From Culex pipiens pallens (taxonomy: Eukaryota; Arthropoda; Insecta; Diptera; Culicidae): DNA of 64,000 bases. This document shows, piece after piece, positions 10,261 to 22,140 of the stretch. The position numbers and the translations under genes are program-made. Where the stretch lies: assembly GCF_016801865.2 (NCBI RefSeq), contig NC_068937.1:99380920-99444919 (forward strand), written 5' to 3'. The notes beneath the pieces were generated by a model. It did no database searches and was not told the origin of the DNA. It saw nothing but the letters and a program-made list of their open reading frames with translations. Numbering within the stretch: position 1 is the first letter of the stretch; the number at the start of each line of letters is the position of its first letter.

Positions 10261-11241
10261 AGCATAGCATAGCATTGGTGTCTACCCGTAGCTGCTACTT
10301 CGTTATTGACCAGGACCCCCAAACATTGCTCCGTGGACCACAGATGAAAAGTAGGAACCAATCATCACCCCTTCGCAATTTTCGAAGGTCCCTATCATGC
10401 TGATCAATACCGACGCCGGCCACGACCAGAGGTAAGACACGGGGAAGTGGATGGGAATGTTAGTCCGATACTTGAGTGATGGGACCGCCAAATCGACTGC
10501 GTCTCCGACAAAGTATCACATGAGTTTTGAGGGGTTAGTAAGATTGGTATGAGGTCAGGATTCACTGTGGTAGGTGATGCGACCATAAGCAATTTGTTTA
10601 TCGGTTGAAATTTTAAAAATCTTAGGCAGCCGGCTGCGGAAAGATAGCTATATAGGGATTTAAATATAGTATTAATTCGACCGCGATTCTCCAGACATTC
10701 TCCGTCGGCGTGCCTTCCGATCAACGGTGATGTAGGAAGGGCTTCATTTATTGAAATGATTTTCTATCATAAGCCTTAAAAAATATTCGACGGCGTGCCT
10801 TCCAATCATCAATGATATAGAAAGGGCTTAATCCAGCAATACGACTTGCTAGTCTCAAAAAAATAGGTACGTTTTTATAGAAAACTATAAATAGAGAACA
10901 ACACAAAAAAAACTCATCGGCCAACGAACGCGAGCGGGAAAAAAAATGAAAAAAAGAAGGTAAAAAAACAGTACTGCGCGTCCCGAAAAGCACCACACTA
11001 CTGATGCCATTATTTAATTATAATAGCCAATCACCCCATGCACTCGAACAGCGACACAAAAGAGACGGAAACTAACAACAAAAAAAAACAGGACTGCGCG
11101 TCCATACAGGCACCACACTACTGATGCCATTATTTAATTATAATAGCCAATCACCCCATGCACTCGAACAGCGACACAAAAGAGACGGAAAATAACACGA
11201 AAAAACAGGACTGCGCGTCCACACAGGCACCGCACTACTCC
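10261..11241 (+). mobile_element. Retroposon with 21-bp target-site duplication, copy 1
   Basis: The same 21 bases (starting TTTTGGGTGTAG) occur at 10240-10260 and 11242-11262, exactly flanking this 981-bp insert. Long duplications like this are the mark of LINE-type target-primed insertion. The insert starts with short tandem AGCAT units, contains CAGCCGGCTG(C/T)GGAAAGATA and TGCCTTCCGATC blocks shared with 28900-29974, and ends with the GGACTGCGCGTCC palindrome and a short GC-rich tail. There is no poly(A) tail and no credible ORF. It is likely a non-autonomous element moved by a LINE; the family is not recognised. Confidence 0.75.
10971..11241 (+). repeat. 120-bp tandem unit at the 3' end of the retroposon
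   Basis: The block from caccacactactgatgcc through gacacaaaagagacgg and aacaggactgcgcgtcc occurs twice with a 120-bp period (10991 and 11111), plus a partial third start near 11228. The related copy at 28900-29974 has just one such unit, so unit number varies between copies. Confidence 0.85.
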
Positions 11242-11262
11242 TTTTGGGTGTAGTTTTGCTTT

Positions 11263-12615
11263 TTATTAAAACTATGAGTTTATACAATTTAAAAAAAAAG
11301 TAAATAACTTCTTGCAAACCAAATTCAAATCAAATTTGACTATCATTTATAAAGTTTTACACTAACAAACAGCTAACAGTTTTTTTAATTAAAATATCAT
11401 GAATGCCCTTTCTAATTCATTTCAATGGAGCAAAACATTTCCTTTGAAATCGTCAACCCTACACCAAAGTCCCATATCGTAAACCCAAAAAAAAACACAA
11501 ATTTACAAAATGTGCCACAAATGGCGTTTTCCACGATTCGCGTTAAAAATCCAATTTGCTCCCATCAAAAGCACCAATCGAACTTCCCACGTGTGTGCAC
11601 TCTCGCGTGTGTTTTTGTGCTATCGGTAAAAGTCAATTTACATCCCGGAATGAAATTATAATACGTTGCGCGAGTTGGCTGGGCTAATTAAATGAATTTT
11701 AATAACTTCATTACAGCCTGATCGCATGAAAACCTCGTGGGAGCATTCTGTTGGAGCGGATTGGCATTGATTGGCTTAATGGTAAATGGTGGTCCTAGTT
11801 TGCTGTAGTTGGGAGCAGATGGTTATCGAGTAACATCAGTCGAAAAGTCGGGTTGGGTGAAAACAAAAACGACTTTGACCGACTCATGGAACGCAGCGCA
11901 GAAAAGCCATCTCCTGTTGGTAATGGGAAATTTCCGGTCAAACCTTGCCTTGTCAGGGGGAGGAAATTATTTCCATCTGTCGTTTGACTCTTGTATGTGG
12001 AGGACTTTTGCTAAAGTTATAAGCCTAACAAGTAGCCAACGTTGTTGCTGCCAGACGCACATTGTTGTTGGGGTGAATCCCGCAGTTAAAATGAATTTTA
12101 TTGATTATTTTGATTTGTGTTTCTTCTAGAATTAAACAAAAAGTGTAAAATTTGTCACACGTCATACATCTGCGCAAAAAAATCTAATTTTTCAACTTAC
12201 TAAAAATACACTACTTGTGTCAAGATATAAAAACAGCGACCAATATGTCCTCGGATAAACATTTTAGTAACGCCCCGTCGGTCACCCGCAGAAGACCGGG
12301 AGTCATATTTTCCATTTCCGGGTGGAGGGAAAACAGGAAAGGGCCGTGCTTGGTGAGGTATTTGTAATTTGTTCTGCCTAAGAATACGTTCCACGATGAT
12401 ATGCTAGTTGAATGTAACGTTGAAAGGTGTTAATTGCACTTGCAAGGCATTTTGATTAGATTTGACGTGATTTTATGAGGTTAAGTTTTATATGTAGTTT
12501 TATGTTTATATTTACTTTTTGGTAGAGTGGATCACAAGGTGTTGACTTGGTATTTCTTTAACATTAGGGTAATTGTGGTTTGATTGAGCGTTTTAGCAGA
12601 ATGCATTACTATGAA
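11263..12615. other. Apparently single-copy non-coding DNA
   Basis: AT-rich sequence with no repeated phrase or supported gene. Short frames at 11425-11661 and 11809-12129 have no recognisable domain. Position 12260-12340 is a small GC-rich patch. Confidence 0.3.
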
Positions 12616-12623
12616 TCCTGATC

Positions 12624-12850
12624 CATACAATCGGACCGCGCACTGGACTCACAATCCAGAGGTCGCCGGTTCGAATCCCGCGGCGAGCGCTCTAAAATTC
12701 TGTGTGTAAATATGGGTATTCGGCGCCATCGCTCCGTACCATAATTTCATACACTTAGGAGACCAGGGCGGCGAAGTCCTTGTAGATAAAAAGGAAGAAA
12801 CTAGTGGTTGGTACTAGCAATGGTGGCCGACAGCTATAAAGTCAACTTCG
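12624..12850 (+). mobile_element. tRNA-derived SINE
   Basis: The head has an anticodon-type arm CTGGACTCACAATCCAG (five paired bases and a seven-base loop CTCACAA) followed by a T-arm with GGTTCGAATCCC, the pol III B box. The 5' acceptor and D-arm are eroded. A body without coding capacity follows, with the phrases cggcgccatcgctccgtacc, gggcggcgaagtccttgtag and gtggccgacagctataaagtc, which I associate with abundant mosquito SINEs. No poly(A) tail or clear target duplication is seen. Confidence 0.65.
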
Positions 12851-13549
12851 TTTATAACTATGAATACAAAGAGACGAGTTGTTCCTTTTAATTCCACTAT
12901 ATATTTTAATATCTTGACAGATACGTATTTCGTCTACTACTTGAAGACTTTATCAGTGTTCTGTTCTCGACTAGTTGAGAACGAAAAAAAGTTTTGAAAA
13001 AGTTACTTTTTTGTTTCTTGTTGTTTCGTCGTTCGTGACTGTCGCGGGTGACCGTGAACGGCCATGATCAACGATGACGATCTTTTTCAAAACTTTTTTT
13101 TCGTAAAATCGCGATAACTCGTGATAGTTACAAGCAAACCCCGTATTTTTACATATCAAAATTTTGGTAATTGTCTGCTCTACAGCATTATAAAGCATAT
13201 CCTGCAAAGTTAAAAAAAACACGAAATTTTAAAATGAAAAATTATGTTCTAAATGAAAAATTACCTTTCTGGGTTGATGTAGAACCGAAAAGTACATTAA
13301 ATTTCCCTAAAAATGACATGTTCCATGACAAAAATTTACAGTTGAGTAATGGAAAATGGAGGAGTTTTTAAAACTTTTTAAGTGTTTTTTTCGATGAAAA
13401 TTACGTTTTTTCAGAATTTTGAGCCCGCCATATCAAAAAACGTACCTCGGATTCGTGATCAGGGACAAAAGTTACCCCTTAGGATAAAGTTTCACGCAAA
13501 TCGAAGAGAGGTCCGGGGCAACTGCTGTGTGAGTTGGCGGAGACTGACC
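12851..13549. other. AT-rich DNA with a short inverted repeat
   Basis: An inverted repeat (12981-13006 against 13079-13104, core aaaagttttgaaaaag) encloses a GC-richer 70-bp centre. This resembles a small MITE remnant. Otherwise no gene is visible. Confidence 0.35.
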
Positions 13550-14605
13550 CATATATTTGCAAGATTTCACGGGATGTTGTGGGATTTATTGTGGATTTGT
13601 GTGTGCCTGTGTTGTAATTTGTAGGTTTTTTTTGAGAATTTGCTAGAGTTATTCCTTATACTTGTGATAATCTGTTTGTTTTTTTTTTATTATTTGTTGG
13701 AGTGGCTGCGTTTGTGTTAGATTAGATTAGATAAGTAAGAATTTGTAAGATAGTTATGGTTTTTGTCGGAATTTGTGGTTTTGTTTGATATTTTTTTTTT
13801 TTTGAATTATTTGGTGTTTTTTTATTTGTTAGAATTTGCGCGAACTTGTTGATTTTTTCTTAATTTGTGTTAATTGGTTGATATTTGAGGGAAATTGTTC
13901 GTGTTTTTTTCATTTTTTTTCTTTTATGAAAATTTGTGGATATGAATTTTTGGGAATTTGTGTCTGGTTTTTTATTTGTAAGAATTTGCGGAAAGTTGAT
14001 TAAATTTACGGAAATCAGCTAGATATTTTAGGAATATGTGTGAGAATGTGTTACAATTTGTAATGTTTTTGTGGAAGTTTGCGGAAAATTGGTTATAATT
14101 ATGGGATTTGTTTGTGATTTTATTGGAATTTGTTGTTTATTAAAAGGATTTAGAGTTATTTATGGAAATTTGCAGAAATATGTTTTTGTTATGAGTTTGT
14201 TTTTGCGTTTGAATTATGTTTTTGCGTGAATTTGTGGAACTCGTGAGAATTTGCTTGTGATTTTTTTTAATTTTGTGAGAATGTGGAATCATTGGTAATT
14301 GTTTGTGGAAATTTGTATGTGAGAATTTGTGTAAATTTCTGGGATTTTGTGTGTGAGTTTGTTGGAATTTAAGGAAATTTGTGCGAGCTTTAATTTATTT
14401 TGTGAGATTTTTTTGGATGATGTCACAATTTTTAAGTATTTGAGAAAATTTGTTAGAAATTTGAGAAGTTAGAACAAACTTCTAAAAATAACCACAACTT
14501 CTTACGAAAACTCACAAATCACAACAAATCAAACACAAATTTCTGCCAATTCTCAGATCACACAATTTCCAACAAATTTCCTTCAATTCCAACAAACTCA
14601 AACAA
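13550..14605. repeat. Strand-asymmetric T/G-rich degenerate repeat with a short inverted arm
   Basis: From 13550 to about 14470 the top strand is almost free of C and repeats words such as gaatttgtg, tttgtggaa and gatttgt irregularly. From about 14470 to 14605 the bias flips to A/C with complementary words (cacaaatc, caacaaat, acaaactc). The whole therefore looks like a very unequal foldback of a degenerate short repeat. Confidence 0.6.
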
Positions 14606-14607
14606 AA

Positions 14608-15266
14608 AACTAACTTAATCCACCTATGTGGTTGGAGCCTTCCTCACGCATTACCAACAATGGGTGATATCCGTAGTAACAGTTCAATAGGGCGAATCTG
14701 TGTTTGTAAACAAGCAGTCTACCCCCCTCTTACTTTACGTGAACTGTCACTTGAGCAAAAAGGATAGACTGCTTGTTTACAAACGCAGATTCGCCTATTG
14801 AACTGTTACTACGGATATGATGGGGTTGGACACAAATGTCAACTGTTTTTTAGACCCGGAATAAAAAAGTACATGAATATCACTTAAGTGGCCATATCTC
14901 GAGACAGGGTTGCAAGATCTTTAATGCTTTGGACTCGTTGGAGCGTTTTTTGATGGGTCGGATGGTGGATCCGGACATAGTTTACATATAGATAAGTGAG
15001 ATCCGGCATCAAAATTACAGTACCCGATTCGCAACTCTGACACTTTTTTATACGTAACTTTTGAACTACTTATCGGATCTTCAAACAATTTAATAGCACA
15101 GTATGGGGCATCAAACCGAGTCGAATGCAACTTGTTTGACTCAAATCGAATCAGCCAGTACCGAGAAAACTTGGCAAGAATTTTGTGCACCAAGGGGAAT
15201 ACGCACACATATGCACACACACACAGACATTTGTTCAGTTTTCGCTTCTGAGTCGATAGGTATACA
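14608..15266 (+). repeat. Dispersed repeat family A, copy 1
   Basis: It starts with acttaatccacctatgtgg and ccttcctcac, contains cacttaagtgg, gagacagggttgc, gtgagatccgg, ttttgaactacttatcgga and ends in a CA-rich tract then gacatttgttcagttttcg and ttctgagtcgat. The same order of words occurs at 25091-30925 (split) and 62808-63600. A MITE interrupts it at 14670. A 3' CA tract and constant end suggest a LINE- or SINE-type tail, but no coding region is present. Confidence 0.8.
14670..14815. mobile_element. Hairpin MITE with TA target duplication
   Basis: Ends TCCGTAGTAACAGTTCAATA and its reverse complement lie next to TA on both sides (14668-14669, 14816-14817). The uninterrupted family A reads gggtgatatgat at this place (62860), which confirms the insertion and the TA duplication typical of Tc1/mariner-type transposition. 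The arms also share a GTTTGTAAACAAGCAGTCTA-type word. Confidence 0.85.
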
Positions 15267-15668
15267 TGAATATTAGGGTGGGTACGTTTTTCAAAAAGTT
15301 CTCGGATCAAGTTTTAGTATGGTTCCCCTTGTAGGGCATGCCCATAGGGACTTTCATGCCAAATATCAGCTCATTTGGTTGTAAACTGGCTGCGCGCATC
15401 AGAGTTAAAGTTTACATGGGAATTACTATGGGAAATTAGAACTTTTTGTTCAAACGCTCCTACAGGTCTGGGAAAATCACGCGCCAACTTCTGGTATGGT
15501 CAGGCCTATGGGAAATGGTCTGGAGAACACTTTTCCCGAAGAGAGCATATGGATTCGTTGTCCCTAGACCTGGCGCATCGGCAAACAATCCGATGTCTCA
15601 GGAATCAACGGTTTTCCCTCAAAAAGCGTCCAATTTTTCTTAGCATGCTAAGAAAGCTCGATGAACAC
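15267..15668. other. Probable dispersed repeat; no gene
   Basis: It opens with gggtgggtacg right after family A. A 109-codon frame at 15375-15704 runs into the next MITE and has no recognised domain, so I do not call it a gene. Confidence 0.35.
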
Positions 15669-15868
15669 CGCGACGCCATACGTCAGGCAGCTACCACGTG
15701 GTGAGAAACGGCTGGAATATTCAATTGCAAACCTTCTTTTAACTAGAAAATGATCATTTCGAGTAATCCTGATATTATTTAGTCGAATTCAGAAACTTTG
15801 CATAGCAAATTTGTACTTTTTTGCAAATATTTCAATCACGTGGTAGCTGCCTGACGTATGGCGTCGCG
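15669..15868. mobile_element. 200-bp MITE with 32-bp perfect terminal inverted repeats
   Basis: Positions 15669-15700 (starting CGCGACGCCATACGTCAGG) and 15837-15868 are exact reverse complements, around an AT-rich centre. No clear target duplication is visible. Confidence 0.85.
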
Positions 15869-15904
15869 AATAATTAGACCCGTATTTTTTTGTTTGGCCA
15901 TTAG

Positions 15905-16417
15905 GGTGACCTACGCCGTGTTAGGGTGGTTCGAAAAATGACAATTTTCGTCGATTTTCGCAAAAACCACTTTTTTCAAAAAATCATATCTCCGCGCCAT
16001 TTCATCCGATTTTAGCTGTCCTAGACGCAAAAGAAAGGTGATTAGTTTGGCTATTTGGGAAAAATAGTAAGAAGTTTCAAAAATCTAGCTTAACATTTGA
16101 AAAGGTCGTATGAATACTTAAAATGCTGTTTTGAATGTCTCGGGACCAAAGAGCCTATGTCTGAAAATATTTTTATCGGATTCCTCGGAAAATTTCACAT
16201 AACATAACAAAAAATGGTGAAGTTATGTTTTCGATACTCTGAGATACGATTTTTTGAAAATAAAAACTGGATTTTTCGACGCGCCTCGCGCAAAAATGGG
16301 AAAATGACGAAAACGGCAAGAAATCGACTTTTTTCACTAAAACTGCGATAACTTTAAAATTTCAGCGATGACCTATAGATGTTATGGTACCAAAAGTTGC
16401 AGTTTTAGTTAATGATT

Positions 16418-16449
<32 letters not shown>

Positions 16450-16860
16450 GGAGAGACATACCATCCTGCATTTTTTGTGAGTCATTTTGTAACTTGTTAG
16501 GCTATTTTCTCAAAAGTCTTCAACGGAAATATTCGTGAAATCACCTTAAAATTTAACTATTTTTTTTAGAAAGCCCGTCCAATTTCCCACAAATTTGTCT
16601 CTAACCACTTTTTGATACGATGGCTTCGAGATACAGTAATTTTTAAATTACAAAATACAAAAATATTTAAATAACTTACGCCCTTCTCAAATGTTATTTA
16701 TCGAGTACAATTGGCTCCATATACACAAAACTGGCTTATATAAGCCTAGAATAACATGTCTAAAAAGTTTCATTGAAATCGGAGAGGGTCGGGTACAAAA
16801 GTACTAAAAAAATCCTGATTTAAGCTGGAATTGCTCAATATTAGGCGTTCATTTATACCT
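15905..16860. repeat. Dispersed repeat starting AGGGTGGTTCG
   Basis: It is AT-rich with recurring 'aaaatc' and 'gcgcctcgcgcaaaaatgg' words and no coding potential. A fragment with the complementary ccaccctaac edge lies near 20930 and 1950. A 26-base T run sits at 16424-16449. Confidence 0.45.
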
Positions 16861-17693
16861 CGTCAGTGCTTTTGAAATTAATGGCAAATCTCCCAGAATC
16901 CCAGAGGTTAATCATCTCGCAGAACTGTTGCTCAAGCTCATCACATACATTATTCGCTGGCAAGTTGACGGGTGACCCTTAACGTTCCCTTCATGTTTAC
17001 AGTCCAAACACCGCCGCCGGCTGATTTGCAATCCCATGAACTATCGGGTCCCAGCTCGAGTCCTTAATCTTGTCTACGGGAGGGATATATATCTTGAGCC
17101 TGTTCAAATTGTTGTCCTCCGGTTGGAACAAATTCCCGCCAATTTCCCTCCCCCACACTTCAAGCACTATAAATCGTAAACAATCTTCTAACAGCAAAGA
17201 AGGTAGCGAGAATTTTCCTCTACTTTCCCAGGTGTGGAACGTCGAGGACTCGAATCTCGGCTGGTAAGGGCTCCCTGCCTCAATCATGGAGTCCCAACCA
17301 GCTGGATACGGTATAGCATCGAACGCTAACACACCAGTTTCAGTGTACTACTAGCTGCTGGTGGGGTGCACTAAAGGGACTTTCAGAAAGATAAAGTGGT
17401 GAATATTAGAAGCTCTTAAGTTGGGGGGAGAGGGATTTATAGCAAGGCAAACTAGCAAGGCAACTAACAGTGGAATAGTTTTTTTAGGTGTTCTGTAAAT
17501 CTGCTCAAAATTTCAACTGAAAATACAAATTTTGTAATAGAATATATGTGTAAATCTTCCTCCAAAAACTGTGAAAATTTACATCATTTTATCCTTTTTT
17601 TTCCACAAACATTAAAAAATAAATAATTTTAAACAACCGAAAATTGTTTCACCTTTCAGATTTGCACTTTTTAATTGTGTTGGAAATACGAGT
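16861..17693. other. Mostly unrecognised DNA with a possible SINE (17030-17345, minus)
   Basis: On the minus strand near 17250 the sequence has a B-box-like GATTCGAGTCC next to GC-rich sequence with 'gcagggagccc'. It could be a pol III-derived SINE, but a matching A box is not convincing. The 111-codon minus frame over it has no known domain. The remainder, 17350-17693, is AT-rich with nothing recognised. Confidence 0.3.
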
Positions 17694-17695
17694 TA

Positions 17696-17908
17696 CCGTC
17701 AACTGGGGCGAATTGGGATACATGGGGCGAATTGGGACAGCAGTTTTAACCATGTTTGAGCACAATTTTGATTTTTCTGGTTGGTTTCGGATAGAACAGC
17801 CTCAGACCAACAAAATGTGTACATCCATTTCCAAATTGAAAACCTTTAAGTGCTCTAAACACTGCTGTCCCCATTCAAACTGTAGTCCCGATTCACCCCA
17901 GATGACGG
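17696..17908. mobile_element. 213-bp MITE, TA-flanked
   Basis: The left end CCGTCAACTGGGGCGAATTG and right end CCCGATTCACCCCAGATGACGG are inverted repeats with two or three mismatches, each bordered by TA. This is Tc1/mariner-like in form. No ORF. Confidence 0.8.
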
Positions 17909-17910
17909 TA

Positions 17911-18886
17911 TACTCATTTGAAATCGGGTACCAGTTTGCCACCGAAAAGGCTAAACTTTTCCAATGAAGGACCTCGATAACACGATATTCCTGGTTAACA
18001 AAAGTTCAACACCTACGGTCATTCCTCCAAGCTTTTGCTCTACTAAAAAGAGGAATCCAGCCAAAATCAGAGTTGATAATGGAGTACTCCATTCTCTTGA
18101 CAATGGAAAAGACCTGTGAAGCTAAGAGCCGCACTATGGGAAATTGTTATCAAATTTGTCACAAAAATCAAAAAAATGTAGAGAAGTGTAATTTTTTAAA
18201 ATCACGCAAATCTCTTGAATTTCAACAAATTTATTTTAAAATAAACCAATTAAACCTCCATCAATGCACGACTGCACCCTCCCCCCCACTGTCAAGTGTC
18301 CTTCCTCGAAAAGAAATATGGTGTACATTTTTATTTGATTTTGTCGCTCCACTTATGCTGCCTCCCTCCCCTAAAGGTCCTCCACCCAATCCCAGCGAGA
18401 GACTCTAGCCTGGCTCTAGCTCGTACGATGGGTAATAGTGTTCAGTAAATCGTGTCTCGTTGCAAGTTTCACCGCCGGAGCCAAGCTCAAGAAGCGTCGT
18501 CGTCTTTGTTGAACTATCAGGGAAAAACGTGAGGGTGAAACGGAGGAGGATAAACTGGGCTCGGGAAATATGGCAGTGCAGTTTGTCTTGGGAACAATTG
18601 GGTGAAAATACACTGTGGAAAGGCCAAACTCTCTCTCTCTCTCTTTCCAGAAATTGGGAAACGTGGAAATCCGTCGGTAAAAACGAGCTCAACGAGTGAA
18701 AAGACCGTCGAATAGTTCTTTGGGAATTATTTGTGCTGTTAGTTTCTGTTTTAAGATTAATTTAAAAAAAAAATCAACTGCTTACAAATAAAATCCCAAC
18801 TTCTTTTCCTGTTTTTTTTCGAAAGTTTTTTTTCTTTATTCAACCTTTTTTTCCAAAATTCAAAACCTGCCAAAAGTCTAAAAGTA
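17911..18886. other. Apparently single-copy DNA
   Basis: Positions 18420-18700 are GC-balanced with a CT tract at about 18629-18646. Short frames overlap on both strands with no recognised product. Nothing else is seen. Confidence 0.3.
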
Positions 18887-19437
18887 CCGTCAGTGAGGGT
18901 GAAAACGATACACATCTAGTTATTTCTTAATGAAAAAAATAATTTAAATTACATCAAAAAACTTTTTATGTAAAATTGTTCTTAGATAATTCACTAACAT
19001 TTTCCCAAAAAAAAGGGGAATTTGATGAATTCTACCTTAAAGGCCAATCGTTCGAAAATTGACCCAATGTCACCGCCTTTAAGGGGGTTGCTGAAATACA
19101 AAGATAGGGTAAAAACAAGTCATCTAACAGTGTTTCTAGACGAATCGTATTGACATGCTACAATGTTTGAAGTAGAGATTTTCAAACATTTGGGTACTTT
19201 TCGAGCAATTCCAACAAAAATAATAAAAAGTTGATTTTTCGAAAGGTCATTCTTGGCCAAAAACGTACCTAAACTTAAGACAGCTGCCAAAATTACAGGA
19301 TTTGTTCTAGGAACGAGATTTTTTCAGCTAAGTCAGGACACAACCTTTTTAACAGAGTTCAGTTTCATTGAGAAGAACCTGAGAAATGGTAAATTCCGTA
19401 AAAAATCACTTTGACCCAATTTCACCCCCACTAACGG
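18887..19437. mobile_element. 551-bp TA-flanked TIR element
   Basis: Left end CCGTCAGTGAGGGTGAAA and right end TTTCACCCCCACTAACGG are inverted repeats with few mismatches, bordered by TA on both sides (18885-18886, 19438-19439). Internal 'gacccaatgtcaccgcc' resembles the right end and may be a subterminal copy. No transposase is encoded. Confidence 0.8.
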
Positions 19438-19559
19438 TAACTTATTTGAGAATAAAAAATACAAACACAAACGTTAAACAATGTATTTTAAATAGTTTAC
19501 AATGTATTGTAAATTGTTTATGACACTTTTAATTTTCAGCAATAAATTATTTTTTTTCC

Positions 19560-21190
19560 TTTTGTTGGAGGCACGCCAGTCCAAACAACTTTGTCGAAGA
19601 CACCAAATTTTATCTTGCAATCTACGTCTTCTACAGGGGGGGGGGGCGACATCTATATTTCACTACCGGCAGCTCGACGCAGCCATCACCAGCTGTCAAT
19701 TACCGCACCAGAACAAAAGAGAACTGTCATTTACGGCACCAAAACAAAGCCAGAACAAAAAAACAGCTGTTCATTACGGAACCAAAACAAATCGACTGCG
19801 CACTGTAAAAAAGTACAAAATCTTCTTTTATCACATGAAACATTTAACTGAAGTACTGTGTATTTTGAATTTTACTACAGTAAATCAAATTAATGTTCTG
19901 AAAAAAATTAAATATAAATCAAAAAATATTTGGTTTTTACTGTGCGCAGTTTGCGCGTGATATTAATCTCAACCACGGCTACGTCACGACTGTCATCCAC
20001 ATACAAAGCGAGTGAAGTCAAAATCGAACCAAGATCGAACCAAGTTTTTGGCGTGGCGTGGCGTTTGAAAAGGTCATATGCTGCGCATCGGTCATAATTT
20101 ACACAAATTAAACCTTTTTTTAGTTTATTTTTTTCTTCTAAAAGATTTATATTGAATTTCAGATTTGAACTAGGAGAACAGCATTTAATTTCATCGAGCA
20201 CCTAATGCTGGCATATGAGCACTTTGATGTATTTAAAACATATTTATTTAAATATTGTTGACGGAATTTTAATATGTATTCTAAAAGCGCAAACCAAGGA
20301 AGAATCAAACATGATTTATTTTGTTTCAAGGAAATTGAATCTATTTAATTTTTAGTTAAGTGTATTGTGTAGTATGTATTGATTGTATGAACAAGTAGAA
20401 CTTTGTAACATTCTGATCTAATACTTTAAGAAATGTTAAATGTGGAAAAATTTACGTAATACTTCTAATTATCTCAAATATAAAAGCAAAAATAGTGAAA
20501 ATTATACGACCTTCTCAAAAACCACATGTAAACAATATTGACAGCGCCTCTGGCGGTGACTTCAGGAAACAGCATGCGTGTCAGATCCTTGATCTCAACC
20601 CCCAAGATGGCTGCCTCTAGCATCCCCCTGGCCTTCTACGACAAAATTTAGAGAAAGCATCTGAGCAAACCTTCAAAAATCAATTTTTTGATCGTAGCAA
20701 TTCCGGGTTAAGTTTTAGAGAAATGTGATGTTCGGGGCACTTTTAGTGCTCTGAAAAACAAACATTTTTTTTTTTTAACAAGTCAATTTGGACTTAAGTT
20801 ACAACCATTTGTAGGTAAAAAAAAAGATACAAATTTAAAACTCGAATATCTGAAAAAAGGCACATGCCAAATTTTAAGCGCCAGGTTGCATTCGAAAGAA
20901 CTAATTTTCAAGGGAAAAGTGTATGGAACCACCCTAACAAAATTCGAAAATTGTGCAACTATATGTTTTTTCATGTAGTTTTGCCCGCTGAATCTGAATC
21001 CCTCAGAATCCCCTCCCTCAGGCCAAAGTGTCAAAAAATCGATTTTTGGACAAATATTGGGCTTGTTTGATAATTGAACTCTAAATTTTGTCGTAGAAGG
21101 CGTAGATTGCGAGATAAAATTTTGGTGTCTTTGACAAAGTTGCTTGGATTGGCGAGCCTAACAACTTTCTACAAGAAGGAACAATTCCCA
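19560..21190. repeat. Old palindromic repeat hosting a hAT-like insertion
   Basis: The left arm (aactttgtcgaagacaccaa, then ttgcaatctacgtcttctac) is mirrored at 21075-21150, and the block after the insertion (20631-20700, cttctacgacaaaatttag) is mirrored at 21030-21090. The copy is split at 19634-20630. It shows what the target looked like: ctacgccttctacgac. Confidence 0.7.
19634..20630. mobile_element. Non-autonomous hAT-like element, 997 bp
   Basis: It starts CAGGGGG and ends CCCCCTG and is flanked by 8-bp duplications GTCTTCTA (19626-19633) and GCCTTCTA (20631-20638). The intact mirror arm near 21090 supplies the empty-site sequence GCCTTCTA. CAGGG ends with 8-bp duplications are the hallmark of hAT transposons. 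No transposase frame is present, so it would need help from another element. Confidence 0.8.
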
Positions 21191-22140
21191 AAAATATTAA
21201 TGAAAAGTTAGATTTTCAAAGATTTTCTTCTGAAGACCATGTCATGTTTGATTTGATTTTCCATGTATAAGGGAGTGGCAAAAAAAGCAAACATATTTAA
21301 ATAACAAGCCATAGTCTCAACATTTGAATGAAAAAAATGTGTTGAAATGCATTCCACACTAGTTCAGTTGTTTTGCATTAGTCAGTAGTTTTAAAAAAGC
21401 GTATGATTTGACGAAAACAAAAATTTTAGCGATTTTTTTTTTTTTTTTGATAAACCGAAACATGCTGACAATGATTGTATATGCAGAGGAACGCATTTTA
21501 AATTGATTAAAGCTAATTGCACTTGAATTTCCATAAAAAAAATTGAAGTTTTAAAAAAATATATTTTTAGCCCTCTGAATTTTCGGGCCGATATTAAAAA
21601 TGGGGGGGGGGGGGGCTTAATGTTTTTTGAAATTTGTTTTACAACATTTTAGATCTTTTTCCAAAAAAATACATTTTTCAAAATACATAAATCTCTGGTA
21701 CAGTCCCACACATTCGGAACAGTTTACAGATCGTCATAATAATAACAAAAAAACATAGAAAATCGATAATTGATGATGACATAATGATTTGCCGCACAAA
21801 TTCGGAAAACTTTTTCCTTACGTATGTAAACAAACTTTGGTTCAATCCAGGAGTACTTATGTATTTTTTACAAAATAATGACTCCACACACTGAAACCTA
21901 TGAAACTTAAGCTATGTTTTATGAATGGTCAGATAACTTCTTTTGGGAAAATATCAGTTAAATTCAAGTTCAAGTTAAATTAACATCCCAGAATTATGGG
22001 TCAGTAAACGTAGGGTCTACAGGCATGCAATTTACAAATTATCACAAAAGTGTTTCGAATTTGAGGGATGACTGTACCAGATTACAACTATTTTTGGTGA
22101 AAAGTAAAAAAAAATCGGTGATTGTAAAGTCCTAACTGTT
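21191..22140. other. AT-rich unrecognised DNA
   Basis: No gene is seen. It has a 14-G run at 21602-21615 and several A/T runs. Some phrases echo the palindromic families, but no boundaries can be set. Confidence 0.3.

Noticed and set aside
12624..12693. Functional tRNA gene
   Set aside because: The anticodon and T arms are good, but the 5' acceptor and D-arm are eroded and a SINE body follows.
15375..15704. 109-codon frame
   Set aside because: It crosses the border of a 32-bp TIR MITE and lies in repeat-like sequence; no domain recognised.
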